Source: Sphingomonadales bacterium (lineage in GTDB: Bacteria; Pseudomonadota; Alphaproteobacteria; Sphingomonadales; Sphingomonadaceae). Taken from it: 64,000 nucleotides of DNA. The notes beneath the pieces were generated by a model. That model saw nothing but the letters and a program-made list of their open reading frames with translations. It did not search any database and was not told where the DNA came from. Of this stretch, positions 48,766 through 59,646 are shown piece by piece. The stretch covers positions 1 to 64,000 of the forward strand of contig JAGWPW010000004.1 in the NCBI GenBank assembly GCA_028870315.1, read 5' to 3'. A program made the position numbers and the translations under genes. How positions within the stretch are numbered: the stretch's first letter is position 1; every line of letters begins with the position of its first letter.

Positions 48766-49977
48766 TTATGACAGACTCCGGTGATCGCCGGCCTGCGCCA
48801 GTAGCGCCCGCAGTCCCAAGACCTGATCGCGCGTCAATGCAGCGGGCGCGTTGTCGCGTTTTCCCATGCCCCGGATCAATTCCGCCTGTCGATGGGCTGC
48901 CACAGCGCCATAACTGGTCAGCGTGGTCATCACCCGCTCATGCCCCAGATTCTGTGACCACGCTTTGAATGCCTCAATCGTCGGGCAGATTTTCTCGCCA
49001 AGCTGCACCAGCGTATCGCGGAACGAATGCGGATTGAAATAGGGCAGGCCAGCCGCTTCAAACGCCGCCCGGAATATGTCGCGCACCGGTCCCGCGCTAT
49101 GCCAGCCATCCCGGCGAAGCCCGACAGCGGTAAACCCGCCGCCATCGCCCAGGCCGATCCGGGTAGCCGGAAACAGCGGGTCATCATCGCCCCACAGCAT
49201 CGACTCGCGTAAATGGCCGCACCAGTCCTGCACAATCGCCAGCGCCCCGTCACGTGCTCCGGTCAGCAATGCAAAGGCCACCAGCGCCCGGTTGCGTTTC
49301 TCGATGTCGGTGCCGCTGGGCATGGCGGATAGGACGTGGTGGACTTGTTCGAGCGTCGGGAACGCCTTGTGGCGTACCGCCTTGGCAATCCGCACCTCGG
49401 TTTCGGCCAGGTTGAAATAATCGGCATCGGCATAGTGCAGGTGCGACTTGTAGCCGGGTTGCCCGGCCAGCCAGACAAAGAACGCGCGCAAGGCCGACAG
49501 GGTGGAATTGACGGTGGCACGGCTCAGTGGCTTGCCGGTGCGAATGGCAGTTTCATTGTCCAGCTTCCCCTTGCCTTCGATGCGGCGAATAGCCGTCAGC
49601 ACGTCCGCCGGCTCGATCTCGCCTATGGGCAATTTGCCGATCGATCCGCAAACCAGCGACAGCAGATACTCGCTCCGGATCGCTGTTGCTGGAGCCCAGC
49701 CTTTTGAGCCGTCGCGCCGGCGCTTGTCGCAATATTCCTTGCAGATCGCGTTGAACGTGTCCGCCGCCTGCAAACGTGACCGCACCTTCTCGCGCTGCTT
49801 TTCGCGTGATGGGTCCTTGCCAAGTGCTATCAGTTCGCGCGCCTCCTCGCGCCGTCGCCGTGCTTCGCCCAGGCCGATCTCGGGATAGGCGCCCATAGCC
49901 AGCAACTTCTCGCGCCCGCCGATCCGATATTTGAGCCGCCACAATTTACCGCCTGCCGGGGTGACAAGCAGGAACAT
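48766..49977 (-). CDS. Tyrosine-type recombinase/integrase (P4-type, DUF4102-like arm)
   Basis: FLLVTPAGGKLWRLKYRIGGREKLLAMGAYPEIGLGEARRRREEAREL; C-terminal FNPHSFRDTLVQLGE...SQNLGHERVMTTLTSYG. Confidence 0.9.
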   Translation of the reverse strand: MFLLVTPAGGKLWRLKYRIGGREKLLAMGAYPEIGLGEARRRREEARELIALGKDPSREKQREKVRSRLQAADTFNAICKEYCDKRRRDGSKGWAPATAIRSEYLLSLVCGSIGKLPIGEIEPADVLTAIRRIEGKGKLDNETAIRTGKPLSRATVNSTLSALRAFFVWLAGQPGYKSHLHYADADYFNLAETEVRIAKAVRHKAFPTLEQVHHVLSAMPSGTDIEKRNRALVAFALLTGARDGALAIVQDWCGHLRESMLWGDDDPLFPATRIGLGDGGGFTAVGLRRDGWHSAGPVRDIFRAAFEAAGLPYFNPHSFRDTLVQLGEKICPTIEAFKAWSQNLGHERVMTTLTSYGAVAAHRQAELIRGMGKRDNAPAALTRDQVLGLRALLAQAGDHRSLS

Positions 49978-50084
49978 TCCGCCCCCATCGATACCCCCAT
50001 TGCGTGATGGTTAGGTGCGGACACGGGTGGACGTTTGCGGCCTGATAACCGCTGAATACCTTGGTTTTTGGGGGTTTGTCCAGG

Positions 50085-50130
50085 CGCCTGCGGAAATCGG
50101 CGGGTAGGAAAATGGAGCGGGTGAAGGGAA
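50085..50130. repeat. Right attachment-site direct repeat of tRNA-Gly island
   Basis: cgcctgcggaaatcggcgggtaggaaaatggagcgggtgaagggaa, overlaps tRNA-Gly 3' end. Confidence 0.88.
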
Positions 50131-50186
50131 TCGAACCCTCGTATTCAGCTTGGGAAGCTGCTGCTCTGCCATTGAGCTACACCCGC
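50113..50186 (-). tRNA. tRNA-Gly (anticodon CCC)
   Basis: Reverse strand gcgggtgtagctcaatggcagagcagcagcttcccaagctgaatacgagggttcgattcccttcacccgctcca. Confidence 0.94.
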
Positions 50187-50408
50187 AACGCCTGACGGAG
50201 CGGCGCACGCCCGCGGACGCGCGCCGCTTGCCATAAGCACGCCGCCGAGGTCAACGCCGGTTTTGCGTATGTCCCCTGCGATGGTGGTGCTGCGACGATG
50301 CGCGCGCAATCCGGACGCGCGCGCATCGTCGCAGCGCGATTGCCTTGTCGCGCGAAGCGGTGATAAGGCCCGCCGGGTGACAGAATGGCGGCATAGAGGG
50401 TTGCGCGC

Positions 50409-51578
50409 ATGGTCGTGATTTCGGGGCGTGGCGCCCATGGGCGGCGCCGCGCGGCGCTGCTGCTCGCCGCTTGCGCGCTTCTTTCGGGCTGCGCGACGCT
50501 GCCGATCAGCGGGCCGACGGGTTCCGAAGTGGAGGCCGCGAACCGCAGCAAGCACCAGCCGCTCAAGTTCAAGCTGGTCGAGGTCGAGGATTTCGCGGTG
50601 CTGCCCAGGCCTCCCGCGCCGCCGCCGGTGGAGTTCCAGCAGACGCCACCGCCGCCAAGCGACCTCATCGGCCCCGACGATGTCCTCGACATTGCCATCT
50701 ATGAAGCGGGGGTGACGCTGTTTTCGGGGCCGGGGGCAAGCGTGCGCGGCACGCTGCCCGAGGCCGCCTCGAACGGCGCGCAGGCCGAGCATCTGCCGCT
50801 GATCCGGGTCGATGACGAAGGCTATGTCCGGCTGCCCTATGCGGGTCGGCTGCGCGCCGCGGGCCATACCCCGGCCGAGCTTGCGCATATGATCCGCGAT
50901 GCGCTGCGCGGCATGTCGCAGGACCCGCAGGTGGTGGTGAACATCCAGCAGACGATCGCCAACAGCGTGATCGTCGGCGGCGAGGTGACGAAACCCGGGC
51001 GGCTGGTGCTGACCACCAATCGCGAGACGCTGTCCGATGCGATCGCGCTGGCGGGCGGCTATCATGGCGAAGCAAGGGATCTCACCGCGCAGGTGGTGCG
51101 CCGCGGCCAGTCCTACAGCTTCCGCCTGTCCGACGTGCTGAGCGGACCCAGCCGCGACATGCCGGTGCTTCCCGGCGACCGCATCGAGGTGGTGAGCCAG
51201 CCGCTCACCTTCGCGGTGATGGGAGCATCGGGCAAGGTGGACCAGATGCCGTTTCCCGCGCCCGCGGTCTCGCTCGCCGAGGCGGTGGCGATGGCAGGCG
51301 GCGCCAATCCCGGCCTAGGCGATGCCAAGGCGGTCTTCGTCTTCCGCTTTCAGCCGGCGGCTGACGGGACGCTGGCGCCGGTTGTCTATCACATCAACAT
51401 GATGCGCGCGGGCGCCTTCTTCCTGTCGCAGCGCTTCGAAATGCGCGACAAGGATGTCCTTTATATCGGCAATGCCGCCTCGAACCAGCCAAGCAAGCTC
51501 ATCAACCTCATCAGCCAGCTGTTCACCCCGGTGGTCGGGGTCGAGAGCGGGCTGATCGGAACCGGGGTGATCAAATAG
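50409..51578 (+). CDS. Wza/KpsD-like polysaccharide export lipoprotein
   Basis: Lipobox ALLSGCATL; DLIGPDDVLDIAIYEAG; VRLPYAGRLRAAGHTPAELAHMI SLBB-type repeats. Confidence 0.9.
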   Translation: MVVISGRGAHGRRRAALLLAACALLSGCATLPISGPTGSEVEAANRSKHQPLKFKLVEVEDFAVLPRPPAPPPVEFQQTPPPPSDLIGPDDVLDIAIYEAGVTLFSGPGASVRGTLPEAASNGAQAEHLPLIRVDDEGYVRLPYAGRLRAAGHTPAELAHMIRDALRGMSQDPQVVVNIQQTIANSVIVGGEVTKPGRLVLTTNRETLSDAIALAGGYHGEARDLTAQVVRRGQSYSFRLSDVLSGPSRDMPVLPGDRIEVVSQPLTFAVMGASGKVDQMPFPAPAVSLAEAVAMAGGANPGLGDAKAVFVFRFQPAADGTLAPVVYHINMMRAGAFFLSQRFEMRDKDVLYIGNAASNQPSKLINLISQLFTPVVGVESGLIGTGVIK

Positions 51579-51608
51579 CGCGCGGCGCAGGCGGGGCGGG
51601 CGGTGGCA

Positions 51609-51639
51609 CGAAATCCGCCGCGTCGTCGGCGGATTTTCG
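51609..51639. terminator. Hairpin between convergent export gene and kpsS
   Basis: cgaaatccgccg-cgtcgt-cggcggattttcg, near-perfect stem. Confidence 0.65.
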
Positions 51640-51648
51640 CACGAACGC

Positions 51649-52929
51649 TCAGCTCAGCAGGCGTTCGGTGGCATTGGCGACGAGGATGCGGATCGCCGAT
51701 TCGCTGGCAAGTCCGCCGCGCACCAGGCAATGCTTGTGGAGCACGCGGCAGAAGGCGTCGTAAAGCGCGGGATCGGGCGGCTGCGGCGCGGTCCAGAAGC
51801 TGTCGAGCGGCCCCTGATGGGTGATCCCCGGCATCGCATAGACCGCGCTGCCCAGCGCCATGACCGGCACGCCGCTTTCGAGCGCGAAGGTCGCCGAGGT
51901 GCTGTTGACGACGACGAGCCCGCGCGAGGCATCGGCAAGCGTCTTGAGATCGCCGCCGTTGATCGCGATCAGCCGGTCGCCGAGCCCGAGCCTTGCGGCG
52001 CAGCGCCGGATGCAAGGCCCCCAGCCCAGCAGCCGCGAATCGAGCGGATGCGCCTTGATGACCAGCTTCACCTCGGGCGGGGCATGGGCGGCAAAGCTCG
52101 CCAGCACGTAATCGACGGCCTGGCGCATGCTGCTGAACGGGGAATGCGCGCGGATCTGATAATCCGAACTCAATTGCAGCGGGAACAGGAAATAGCTGTG
52201 CCCGGCAATGGTCCGCAAGGTTGCTTCGGCGCGCTCCGCCGAGAGCCTGCGGGTGAGGAGCTTCACCGCCCAGCCGATCCCTTCGAGCGTGATCGAGCCT
52301 GGACGGTGCGAATTGTAAAAAGGATAGCGCAGGCTGATCTTGCCGAGGAACGAATGCCGGAAATAGCGCGTGGTATCGCGCACCCGCCGGCCCAGCGTCG
52401 CCACGATCGGCGCCTTGGCCGGCGGCGCGGCGATGCCGTTTGCCGCGGCGAGAATCGCCTCGGGGGTGCGCGGCAGGCGCGAGTGGCCGTTCACCCCGTC
52501 GCGTTCGAGCGTCAGCCAGTTCGGCCGGATATAGCCTTCCTCGAAGACATGGACGCGGATGCCGCGCAGCCGCGCCATCTGATGCGCCGTCATATGCATC
52601 GGCCGGCAATCGCCGAACAGGACGAGATCGGTGACCGCTTCGTCGCGCAGGAACCGTTCGATGAACAAGGTCCACCGGGCGCTTGAGCCGCGATAGCAGG
52701 TCGCCGGGCCGTCCCAGTCGGCCTGGTCGCCGCCGTTGAGATTGATCCGCAGCACGCGCGCGCCGCGCGCCTCGATCTCCTGCCCCAATTGCCGGAAGAA
52801 GGCGCCCGGCGGCCCCTGCAGGAACAGAAAGCTCCGATCCCGCGCTGGCGAGACGGTCAAGGTGTCGGCTCGTGTCGCATCTTCACCACCTCGCCCTTGC
52901 CGGAAATCGCCGTCGCAGATCAAGGCCAA
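51649..52929 (-). CDS. kpsS: KpsS-like capsule polysaccharide (Kdo linker) transferase
   Basis: FLQGPPGAFFRQLGQEIEARGARVLRINLNGGDQ, VFEEGYIRPNWLTLERDGVN, IKAHPLDS. Confidence 0.88.
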   Translation of the reverse strand: MALICDGDFRQGRGGEDATRADTLTVSPARDRSFLFLQGPPGAFFRQLGQEIEARGARVLRINLNGGDQADWDGPATCYRGSSARWTLFIERFLRDEAVTDLVLFGDCRPMHMTAHQMARLRGIRVHVFEEGYIRPNWLTLERDGVNGHSRLPRTPEAILAAANGIAAPPAKAPIVATLGRRVRDTTRYFRHSFLGKISLRYPFYNSHRPGSITLEGIGWAVKLLTRRLSAERAEATLRTIAGHSYFLFPLQLSSDYQIRAHSPFSSMRQAVDYVLASFAAHAPPEVKLVIKAHPLDSRLLGWGPCIRRCAARLGLGDRLIAINGGDLKTLADASRGLVVVNSTSATFALESGVPVMALGSAVYAMPGITHQGPLDSFWTAPQPPDPALYDAFCRVLHKHCLVRGGLASESAIRILVANATERLLS

Positions 52930-53051
52930 ACGGCATCCGTGCCGGCGCGGCGGCCCGCGGCATGACCGCCGGGGTGATGAATGGGGGTTGCACCGCGCGG
53001 TGGCCGCAGCCTATGGCGGCGGCGCGTCCTTCACGCGCAATCGGGTTATTC

Positions 53052-53615
53052 ATGCAGTTCCGACGCTTCGATATTTCCGGTCTCCTGGAAATCATTCCCA
53101 CCCGCCATAGCGACGAACGCGGCTATTTCGCTGAAATCTTCCGCGAGGACCGCTTCACCGCGGAAGCGGGGGAAACCCGCTTCGTCCAGGAGAACCAGTC
53201 GCTCAGCGTCCGTCAGGGGACGATCCGCGGCATCCACTTCCAGACCGATCCCTTCGCCCAGGGCAAGCTCGTGCGCTGCACTTCGGGGGCGATCTTCGAT
53301 GTCGCGGTCGATCTGCGGCACGGCTCGCCGACCTTCGCGCGCTGGATCGCGGTCGAGCTTACGCCCGAACGGGCCAACCAGCTCTGGATTCCGGTGGGCT
53401 TCGGCCATGCCTTCTGCACGCTTCAGGAAAACAGCACCGTCTGCTACAAGGTGACCGCCGGTTACAGCGCGCCGCATGATGGCGGGGTGGCGTGGGACGA
53501 TCCCGCCTTCGCGATCGCATGGCCCGCGCTTGCCGATGCATCGACGCTTTCGGCCAAGGATCGCGTCCAGCCCGGGCTTGCCGAGCTTGGCGTGCCGTTC
53601 CGGATGGAGCGCTGA
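53052..53615 (+). CDS. rfbC: dTDP-4-dehydrorhamnose 3,5-epimerase
   Basis: [54 protein letters not shown]. Confidence 0.95.
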   Translation: MQFRRFDISGLLEIIPTRHSDERGYFAEIFREDRFTAEAGETRFVQENQSLSVRQGTIRGIHFQTDPFAQGKLVRCTSGAIFDVAVDLRHGSPTFARWIAVELTPERANQLWIPVGFGHAFCTLQENSTVCYKVTAGYSAPHDGGVAWDDPAFAIAWPALADASTLSAKDRVQPGLAELGVPFRMER

Positions 53616-53619
53616 GCCG

Positions 53620-54675
53620 ATGCGCATTCTCGTCACCGGCGGCGCCGGATTCATCGGCTCGGCGCTGGTGCGCCATCTCGTCGGCGCGGGGCATGAGGTC
53701 CTCAATGTCGATGCGCTGACCTATGCCGGCAATCTCGCCTCGCTGAAAGGCGTCGAGGGCCAGCCCAATTACCGCTTCTGCAAGGCCGACATCCGCGATG
53801 GCGCGGCGATGACCGCGGCGATGACCGGCTTTCGCCCCGAACGGGTGATGCATCTCGCCGCCGAGAGCCATGTCGATCGCTCGATCACCGGCGCGGCCGA
53901 TTTCATCCAGACCAACGTCATCGGCACCTTCACCCTGCTCGAAGCCGCGCGCGGCTTCTGGCAGACGCTCGATCGCGCGGCACGCGGGGCTTTTCGCTTC
54001 CTCCATGTCTCGACCGACGAGGTCTATGGCTCGCTCGGCGCCGAGGGCCTGTTCCGCGAGGACACGCCCTATGATCCCTCCTCGCCCTATTCGGCCTCGA
54101 AGGCGGCGTCCGACCATCTCGCCAAGGCCTGGCACCGCACCTATGGCCTGCCCGTCGTGGTGTCGAACTGCTCGAACAACTACGGGCCGTTCCATTTCCC
54201 CGAGAAGCTGATCCCGCTCACCATCCTCAACGCGCTTCAGGGCCGCGAGCTGCCGGTCTATGGCAAGGGCGAGAACATCCGCGACTGGCTCTATGTCGAG
54301 GACCATGCCCGCGCCCTCGATCTCATCGCCGAAAAGGGCCGGCCGGGCGAAACCTATAATGTCGGCGGCCGCAACGAGCGGCGCAACATCGATGTCGTCC
54401 ATCGCATCTGCGAGGTGCTCGACCGGCTGGTGCCGAACAACCGGCCGCGCGCCGAGCTGATCGCCTTCGTCACCGACCGGCCCGGGCACGATGCGCGCTA
54501 TGCGATCGACGCGAGCCGGCTCGAGGACGAGCTGGGCTGGCGCGCCGCGGAGGATTTCGAAAGCGGGATCGAAAAGACGGTGCGCTGGTATCTCGACAAT
54601 GACTGGTGGTGGCAGCCGCTGCGCGCACGCTACGACGGCGAACGGCTGGGGCTGGCGAAGGCGCCGGCGCGGTGA
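53620..54675 (+). CDS. rfbB: dTDP-glucose 4,6-dehydratase
   Basis: [49 protein letters not shown]. Confidence 0.96.
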   Translation: MRILVTGGAGFIGSALVRHLVGAGHEVLNVDALTYAGNLASLKGVEGQPNYRFCKADIRDGAAMTAAMTGFRPERVMHLAAESHVDRSITGAADFIQTNVIGTFTLLEAARGFWQTLDRAARGAFRFLHVSTDEVYGSLGAEGLFREDTPYDPSSPYSASKAASDHLAKAWHRTYGLPVVVSNCSNNYGPFHFPEKLIPLTILNALQGRELPVYGKGENIRDWLYVEDHARALDLIAEKGRPGETYNVGGRNERRNIDVVHRICEVLDRLVPNNRPRAELIAFVTDRPGHDARYAIDASRLEDELGWRAAEDFESGIEKTVRWYLDNDWWWQPLRARYDGERLGLAKAPAR

Positions 54676-55583
54676 GGATCGCGGTCACCGGCGGCCCGGG
54701 CCAGCTCGTCCTCTCGATGCTCGAACGCGGCCCCGGCTGCGGGCATGAGGTGATCGCGGTCGGTCCGCCCGCGCTCGATCTCGCCGCGCCCGACGATGTC
54801 GCGATCCTCGCCGCGCTCGCCGAAGCGCGGCCCGAGGCGATCGTCAATGCCGCCGCGCATACCGCGGTAGACAAGGCCGAGAGCGAACACGCGCTTGCCT
54901 TCGCGATCAATGGCGCGGGCGCGGGCGCGGTCGCGCGGGCGGCGCTGCGGCTCGGCGTGCCTTTGGTCCAGATCTCGACCGATTACGTCTTTGCCGGCGA
55001 TCAGCCTGCGCCTTACACCGAGGATGACCAGACCGGGCCGACCGGGGTCTATGGTGCCTCGAAGCTCGCCGGCGAGGAGGCGGTGCTTGCCTCGGGCGCG
55101 GATGCCGCGATCCTGCGCACCGCCTGGGTTTACAGCCCGTTCGGCGCCAATTTCGTCAAGACCATGCTGCGGCTGGCGGCCGGCCGCGACGAGCTGGGGG
55201 TCGTTGCCGACCAATGCGGCAATCCCACCAGCGCGCTTGATCTGGCCGAGGCGGCGATGCGCGTTGCCGCCAATCTCGGGGCGCGGCCCGACGCGGGCTT
55301 GCGCGGCGTGTTCCATGCGACCGGCAGCGGCGAGGCGAGCTGGGCCGATTTCGCCGAGGAAATCTTCGCCGCCGCGCGCGCGCATGGCGGGCCATCGGCG
55401 CGGGTGAGGCGGATCACCACCGCCGAATATCCCACCCCCGCGCGCCGCCCGGCCAATTCGCGGCTCGATTGCGGCAAGCTTGCCGCCCGGCACGGCGTCC
55501 GATTTCCGGACTGGCGCGCCAGCACCGCGGCGGTGGTCGCGCGGCTGGTCCGCGAAGCGCAGGAAGGGGCAGGCGCGGCATGA
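54672..55583 (+). CDS. rfbD: dTDP-4-dehydrorhamnose reductase
   Basis: [49 protein letters not shown] start. Confidence 0.95.
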   Translation: MRIAVTGGPGQLVLSMLERGPGCGHEVIAVGPPALDLAAPDDVAILAALAEARPEAIVNAAAHTAVDKAESEHALAFAINGAGAGAVARAALRLGVPLVQISTDYVFAGDQPAPYTEDDQTGPTGVYGASKLAGEEAVLASGADAAILRTAWVYSPFGANFVKTMLRLAAGRDELGVVADQCGNPTSALDLAEAAMRVAANLGARPDAGLRGVFHATGSGEASWADFAEEIFAAARAHGGPSARVRRITTAEYPTPARRPANSRLDCGKLAARHGVRFPDWRASTAAVVARLVREAQEGAGAA

Positions 55584-56467
55584 AGGGCATCATCCTTGCC
55601 GGCGGCAGCGGCACGCGGCTCTATCCGATGACGCTGGCGGTCTCGAAGCAGCTGATGCCGGTCTATGACAAGCCGATGATCTATTATCCGCTGACCACGC
55701 TGATGCTGGCGGGGATCCGCGAGATTCTGATCATCACCACCCCGCATGATGCCGCGCAGTTTCAGGCGATGCTCGGCGATGGCGCGCAATGGGGGGTGAA
55801 GCTCAGCTACGCGGTGCAGCCCGAGCCCAGGGGGCTGGCGCAGGCCTATACGATCGGCGCCGATTTCGTCGCCGGCGGTCCCTCGTGCCTGGTGCTGGGC
55901 GATAACATCTTCTTTGGCCACGGCCTTCCCGAAGCGATGCGCCAGGCGCGGCGCACGCTCGATGGCGCCGCCGTCTTCGCCTATCAGGTCGCCGATCCCG
56001 AACGCTATGGCGTGGTCGAGTTCGACGACCAGCGCCGCGCGCTCAGTATCGAGGAAAAGCCGGCGCGGCCGCGCTCGCACTGGGCGGTGACGGGGCTCTA
56101 TTTCTACGACGAGACGGTGGTCGATATCGCCGCCAATATCACCCCTTCGGCGCGCGGCGAGCTGGAGATCACCGATGTCAACCGCGTCTATCTCGAATCG
56201 GGCCGGCTGCGTGTCGAAATGATGGGGCGCGGCTATGCCTGGCTCGATACCGGCACCCCCGAAAGCCTGCTCGAGGCGGCGCATTTCGTCGCCACGCTCG
56301 AACGGCGCCAGGGCATGAAGATCGCCTGCCCCGAGGAAATCGCCTGGCGCATGGGCTTTATCGACGATGCCGGGCTGGAGCGCGGCATCGCGCGGCTCGG
56401 CAAGAGCGATTATGCCCGCTACCTGCGCCAGCTTCTGGCCGAGGGAGCCGCCGTTCATCCGGGGTGA
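55580..56467 (+). CDS. rfbA: Glucose-1-phosphate thymidylyltransferase
   Basis: [50 protein letters not shown]. Confidence 0.97.
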   Translation: MKGIILAGGSGTRLYPMTLAVSKQLMPVYDKPMIYYPLTTLMLAGIREILIITTPHDAAQFQAMLGDGAQWGVKLSYAVQPEPRGLAQAYTIGADFVAGGPSCLVLGDNIFFGHGLPEAMRQARRTLDGAAVFAYQVADPERYGVVEFDDQRRALSIEEKPARPRSHWAVTGLYFYDETVVDIAANITPSARGELEITDVNRVYLESGRLRVEMMGRGYAWLDTGTPESLLEAAHFVATLERRQGMKIACPEEIAWRMGFIDDAGLERGIARLGKSDYARYLRQLLAEGAAVHPG

Positions 56468-56489
56468 TTGGGGAGTTCGCGGACCGGCC

Positions 56490-57524
56490 ATGCGTATCAC
56501 ACCCGTCATCCTGTGCGGCGGCAGCGGCACGCGGCTGTGGCCGCGCAGCCGCGCGAGCCGCCCCAAGCCGTTCCTGCCCTTGGTCGGCGAGCAGACGCTG
56601 TTCGAGCAGGCGCTGGCGCGCGCCGGCGATCCGGCGGTTTTCGACCCGCCGGTCGTCGTCGCCGGCGCCGCGCATCTGCGCCATGTCCGCGCGCAGATCG
56701 GCGCGGCGGGGCGGGCGCGGATCATCGTCGAGCCCGCCGCGCGCAACACCGCCGCCGCGATCGCGCTGGCTGCGGCGAGCCTGCCGGAGGATGCGCTGCT
56801 GCTCGTCTGTCCGAGCGATCATCATATCGGCGATCCGGCGCGCTTCGTTGCCGCGGCGCGTGCCGCCGCTGACCTTGCCGGACAGGGCTGGCTGGTCGCC
56901 TTCGGCATCGCCGCGACCACGCCCGAGACCGGCTATGGCTATATAAGGCGCGGCGAGCCGCTTGGCGCGCAGGGCTTCCGCGTCGACCGTTTCGTCGAAA
57001 AGCCCGACCGCGCTCGCGCCGAAGCCTTCCTCGCCGAAGGCGGCTACAGCTGGAACGGCGGCATTTTCGCCTTTCGCGCCGGCAGCTTCCTTGCCGAACT
57101 CACCCGCCATCGCCCGGCAATGGCCGAGGCGGTGCGCCAGGCGGTGGCCGCCGGCCATGCCGAAGGCGATCTCTTCCACCCCGATGCCACAGCCTTCGCC
57201 GCGATCGCCGGCGAATCGGTCGATTACGCGGTGATGGAGAATACCGACCGCGCCGCCATGGTCCCTGTCGACATGACCTGGTCCGATATCGGCAACTGGC
57301 AGGCGCTGCACGCCGCCCGCGCGCGCGATGCTGACGGCAATGCGGTCCTTGGCACGGTCGAGCTGGTCGGCTGCCGCAATCTGCTGGTCGAAACCGACGG
57401 CCCGCGCGTTTCGGTGATCGGGCTCGAAAACGTGATCATCGTCGTCGATGGCAACGAGGTGCTGGTGACCAGCGCCGATGGCGCGCAGCTCGTCGGCAAG
57501 CTGACGGGGGCGATGCGGCAGTGA
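56490..57524 (+). CDS. manC: Mannose-1-phosphate guanylyltransferase
   Basis: MRITPVILCGGSGTRLWPRSRASRPKPFLPLVG; FVEKPDRARAEAFLAEGGYSWNGGIFAF. Confidence 0.93.
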   Translation: MRITPVILCGGSGTRLWPRSRASRPKPFLPLVGEQTLFEQALARAGDPAVFDPPVVVAGAAHLRHVRAQIGAAGRARIIVEPAARNTAAAIALAAASLPEDALLLVCPSDHHIGDPARFVAAARAAADLAGQGWLVAFGIAATTPETGYGYIRRGEPLGAQGFRVDRFVEKPDRARAEAFLAEGGYSWNGGIFAFRAGSFLAELTRHRPAMAEAVRQAVAAGHAEGDLFHPDATAFAAIAGESVDYAVMENTDRAAMVPVDMTWSDIGNWQALHAARARDADGNAVLGTVELVGCRNLLVETDGPRVSVIGLENVIIVVDGNEVLVTSADGAQLVGKLTGAMRQ

Positions 57525-58330
57525 GCGCGGCGCTGCCCGCGCGCATGGTGGACAAGCCATGGGGGTGCGATCGCCTGCCGCCGCCGTTCACCGCGCCGCA
57601 GGGCCGACGGATCGGCGAGATCTGGTTCGAGCCGCCCGCGGCGCTGGCGGGGCTGCTGGTCAAATATCTCTTCACCAGCGAGGCACTGTCGGTTCAGGTC
57701 CATCCGAACGACGCCCAGACACTGGCGAAGGGGCTCGGGCGGCAGGGCAAGGAGGAATGCTGGCTGGTGATCGCCGCCGAGCCCGGCGCGCGGATCGGCA
57801 TCGGCTTTGCCGCGGCGATCGACGCGCAAACGATGCGCGCGGCGGCCCGCGATGGCAGCATCGAGGCGCGGATGCGCTGGCATGCGGTCGAGGCGGGCGA
57901 CTTCTTCTATATTCCGGCGAACACCGTGCATGCGATCGGCGCCGGGGTCAGCCTGATCGAGATCCAGCAGCACAGCGACATCACTTACCGGCTCTATGAT
58001 TACGGACGGCCGCGCGCGCTCCATCTCGACGAGGCGGTCGCGGTCGCCTGTGGCGAGCCCTATTCCGATCCGCGGCGGCGCCGGCTCGGTGCCGATGAAG
58101 CGGCGCAGCTGGTGGACGGACCCTCTTTCCGGCTCGATCGCATCGCCGGGCCGCCGGCGGCGGCGCTGCGCCCCGCCTATGGCGCGCGGCCGCTGCTCGT
58201 GATCCCGCTGGCCGGGCCGATCGGCATCGGTGGCGAGCATATCGCGCCGGGCGGCTGCGCGCTCGCCGATACGATCGATGCTGTGGATTTCGGCGAGAGC
58301 CGGCTCGCGCTTCTCGCCCAGCCCTGTTGA
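57521..58330 (+). CDS. manA: Class I mannose-6-phosphate isomerase
   Basis: KPWGCDRL, KYLFTSEALSVQVHPNDAQT, FYIPANTVHAIGAGVSLIEIQQHSDITYRLYDYGR. Confidence 0.92.
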   Translation: MSAALPARMVDKPWGCDRLPPPFTAPQGRRIGEIWFEPPAALAGLLVKYLFTSEALSVQVHPNDAQTLAKGLGRQGKEECWLVIAAEPGARIGIGFAAAIDAQTMRAAARDGSIEARMRWHAVEAGDFFYIPANTVHAIGAGVSLIEIQQHSDITYRLYDYGRPRALHLDEAVAVACGEPYSDPRRRRLGADEAAQLVDGPSFRLDRIAGPPAAALRPAYGARPLLVIPLAGPIGIGGEHIAPGGCALADTIDAVDFGESRLALLAQPC

Positions 58331-58601
58331 GCCAGCCGTGTTGAAGTGGCCGCTGAACGCAGCTTCGCGCGCCACGCGGCGCGGCGGTGCCGCAATGCAA
58401 CACCCTGGCCCAAATCGCGCGCGCCCGGCACATTTACCATTGCAAATATCCGGGAATCGGGTCTTTGCTTGCCTCTCGCGGCAGATGGACGAACTCCGGA
58501 TTTTCGTTGCGCAACAACAAGATGGCCACACAAGAATAGCAGGGCCATTGAGGGTGTCGGCGCAAGGCAGACTGCACAGCTAGTCAGGGTGGAACCGCTG
58601 C

Positions 58602-59606
58602 GTGAGCATCATTCTAAGCCTCACCCCGAATGTCGATGACGAAGCGCTGCTGGAGCGCGGCCGCGAGGTGATCCGGGTCGAGGCCGAGGCGTTGAACCGG
58701 CTCGAAGACTGCCTTGATGCCGGCTTCGTTGCCGCCTGCCGGGTGATCCTCGCCGCCGACCGCCGCCTCGTCGTCACCGGAATGGGCAAATCGGGGCACA
58801 TCGGGCGCAAGCTCGCCGCGACCTTCGCCGCCACCGGCACGCCCGCGCTGTTCATGCATCCCGCCGAAGCCGGGCATGGCGACCTCGGCATGCTCGCGCC
58901 CGGCGACGTGCTGCTGGTGTTGTCGAATTCGGGCAACACCACCGAACTGCGCGCGGTGCTCGATTATGCGCGCAAGATGGGCAACACGATCATCGGCATC
59001 GCCTCGCGCCGCGCATCGCTGGTCATGGATTTCGCCGATGTCGCGATCTGCCTGCCGACCAACCGCGAAGCCTGCGCGGCGAATATCGCGCCGACCACCT
59101 CGACCACGCTCCAGCTGGCGCTGGGCGATGCCATGGCGCTGGCGGTGATGGATGCGCGCGGCGTCTCCAGGAACCGGCTGCGCGCGCTGCATCCCTCGGG
59201 CACGATCGGGCTGCGCCTCACGCCGATTTCCGAACTGATGCATACCGGCAGCGAACTGCCGCTGGTGGATGCCGACAGCAGCATGGCCGATGTGATCTCG
59301 GTGATCACCCGCTGCCGCTTCGGGCTGGCGGGGGTGGTCGATGACAGCGGCGATCTGATCGGGGTCATCACCGATGGCGACCTGCGCCGCCATTTCGAGA
59401 CGCTGTCCTCGGCGCGCGCCGGCGAGGTGATGACCCGCTCGCCCAAGTCGATCGCTTCGGACATGCTCGCCTCGGACGCGCTGCTGTTCCTCAACGACGC
59501 CAAGATCACCGCCGCCTTCGTCGTCAACCGGCGCGATGCCGTGCACCCCGCGCGCCCGCTCGGCATTGTTCATATCCACGATCTGCTGCAATACGGCCTG
59601 AACTGA
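58602..59606 (+). CDS. kdsD: KpsF/GutQ-type D-arabinose 5-phosphate isomerase (SIS + CBS)
   Basis: VTGMGKSGHIGRKLAATFAATGTPALFMHPAEAGHGDLGML; C-terminal CBS pair; GTG start. Confidence 0.94.
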   Translation: MSIILSLTPNVDDEALLERGREVIRVEAEALNRLEDCLDAGFVAACRVILAADRRLVVTGMGKSGHIGRKLAATFAATGTPALFMHPAEAGHGDLGMLAPGDVLLVLSNSGNTTELRAVLDYARKMGNTIIGIASRRASLVMDFADVAICLPTNREACAANIAPTTSTTLQLALGDAMALAVMDARGVSRNRLRALHPSGTIGLRLTPISELMHTGSELPLVDADSSMADVISVITRCRFGLAGVVDDSGDLIGVITDGDLRRHFETLSSARAGEVMTRSPKSIASDMLASDALLFLNDAKITAAFVVNRRDAVHPARPLGIVHIHDLLQYGLN

Positions 59607-59646
59607 GCGCCGGTCGTGGTCCGCCGTCGCGGCGGGGAACCATCGC

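Larger units (their letters stand above)
41914..50130. mobile_element. Integrative island: integrase plus type I restriction-modification
   Basis: Direct repeats overlapping tRNA-Gly 3' end; integrase next to the tRNA; hsdM-hsdS-hsdR as cargo; AT-rich left end. Confidence 0.88.

Noticed and set aside
42061-50040. Island might carry extra or novel defence genes beyond type I R-M
   Set aside because: No further coding regions longer than shadow ORFs between hsdR, hsdS, hsdM and the integrase; the gaps are short.
58331-58601. Small ORF (MDELRIFVAQQQDGHTRIAGPLRVSAQGRLHS) in the manA-kdsD gap
   Set aside because: Short, no recognisable domain, no good ribosome-binding context; probably intergenic.
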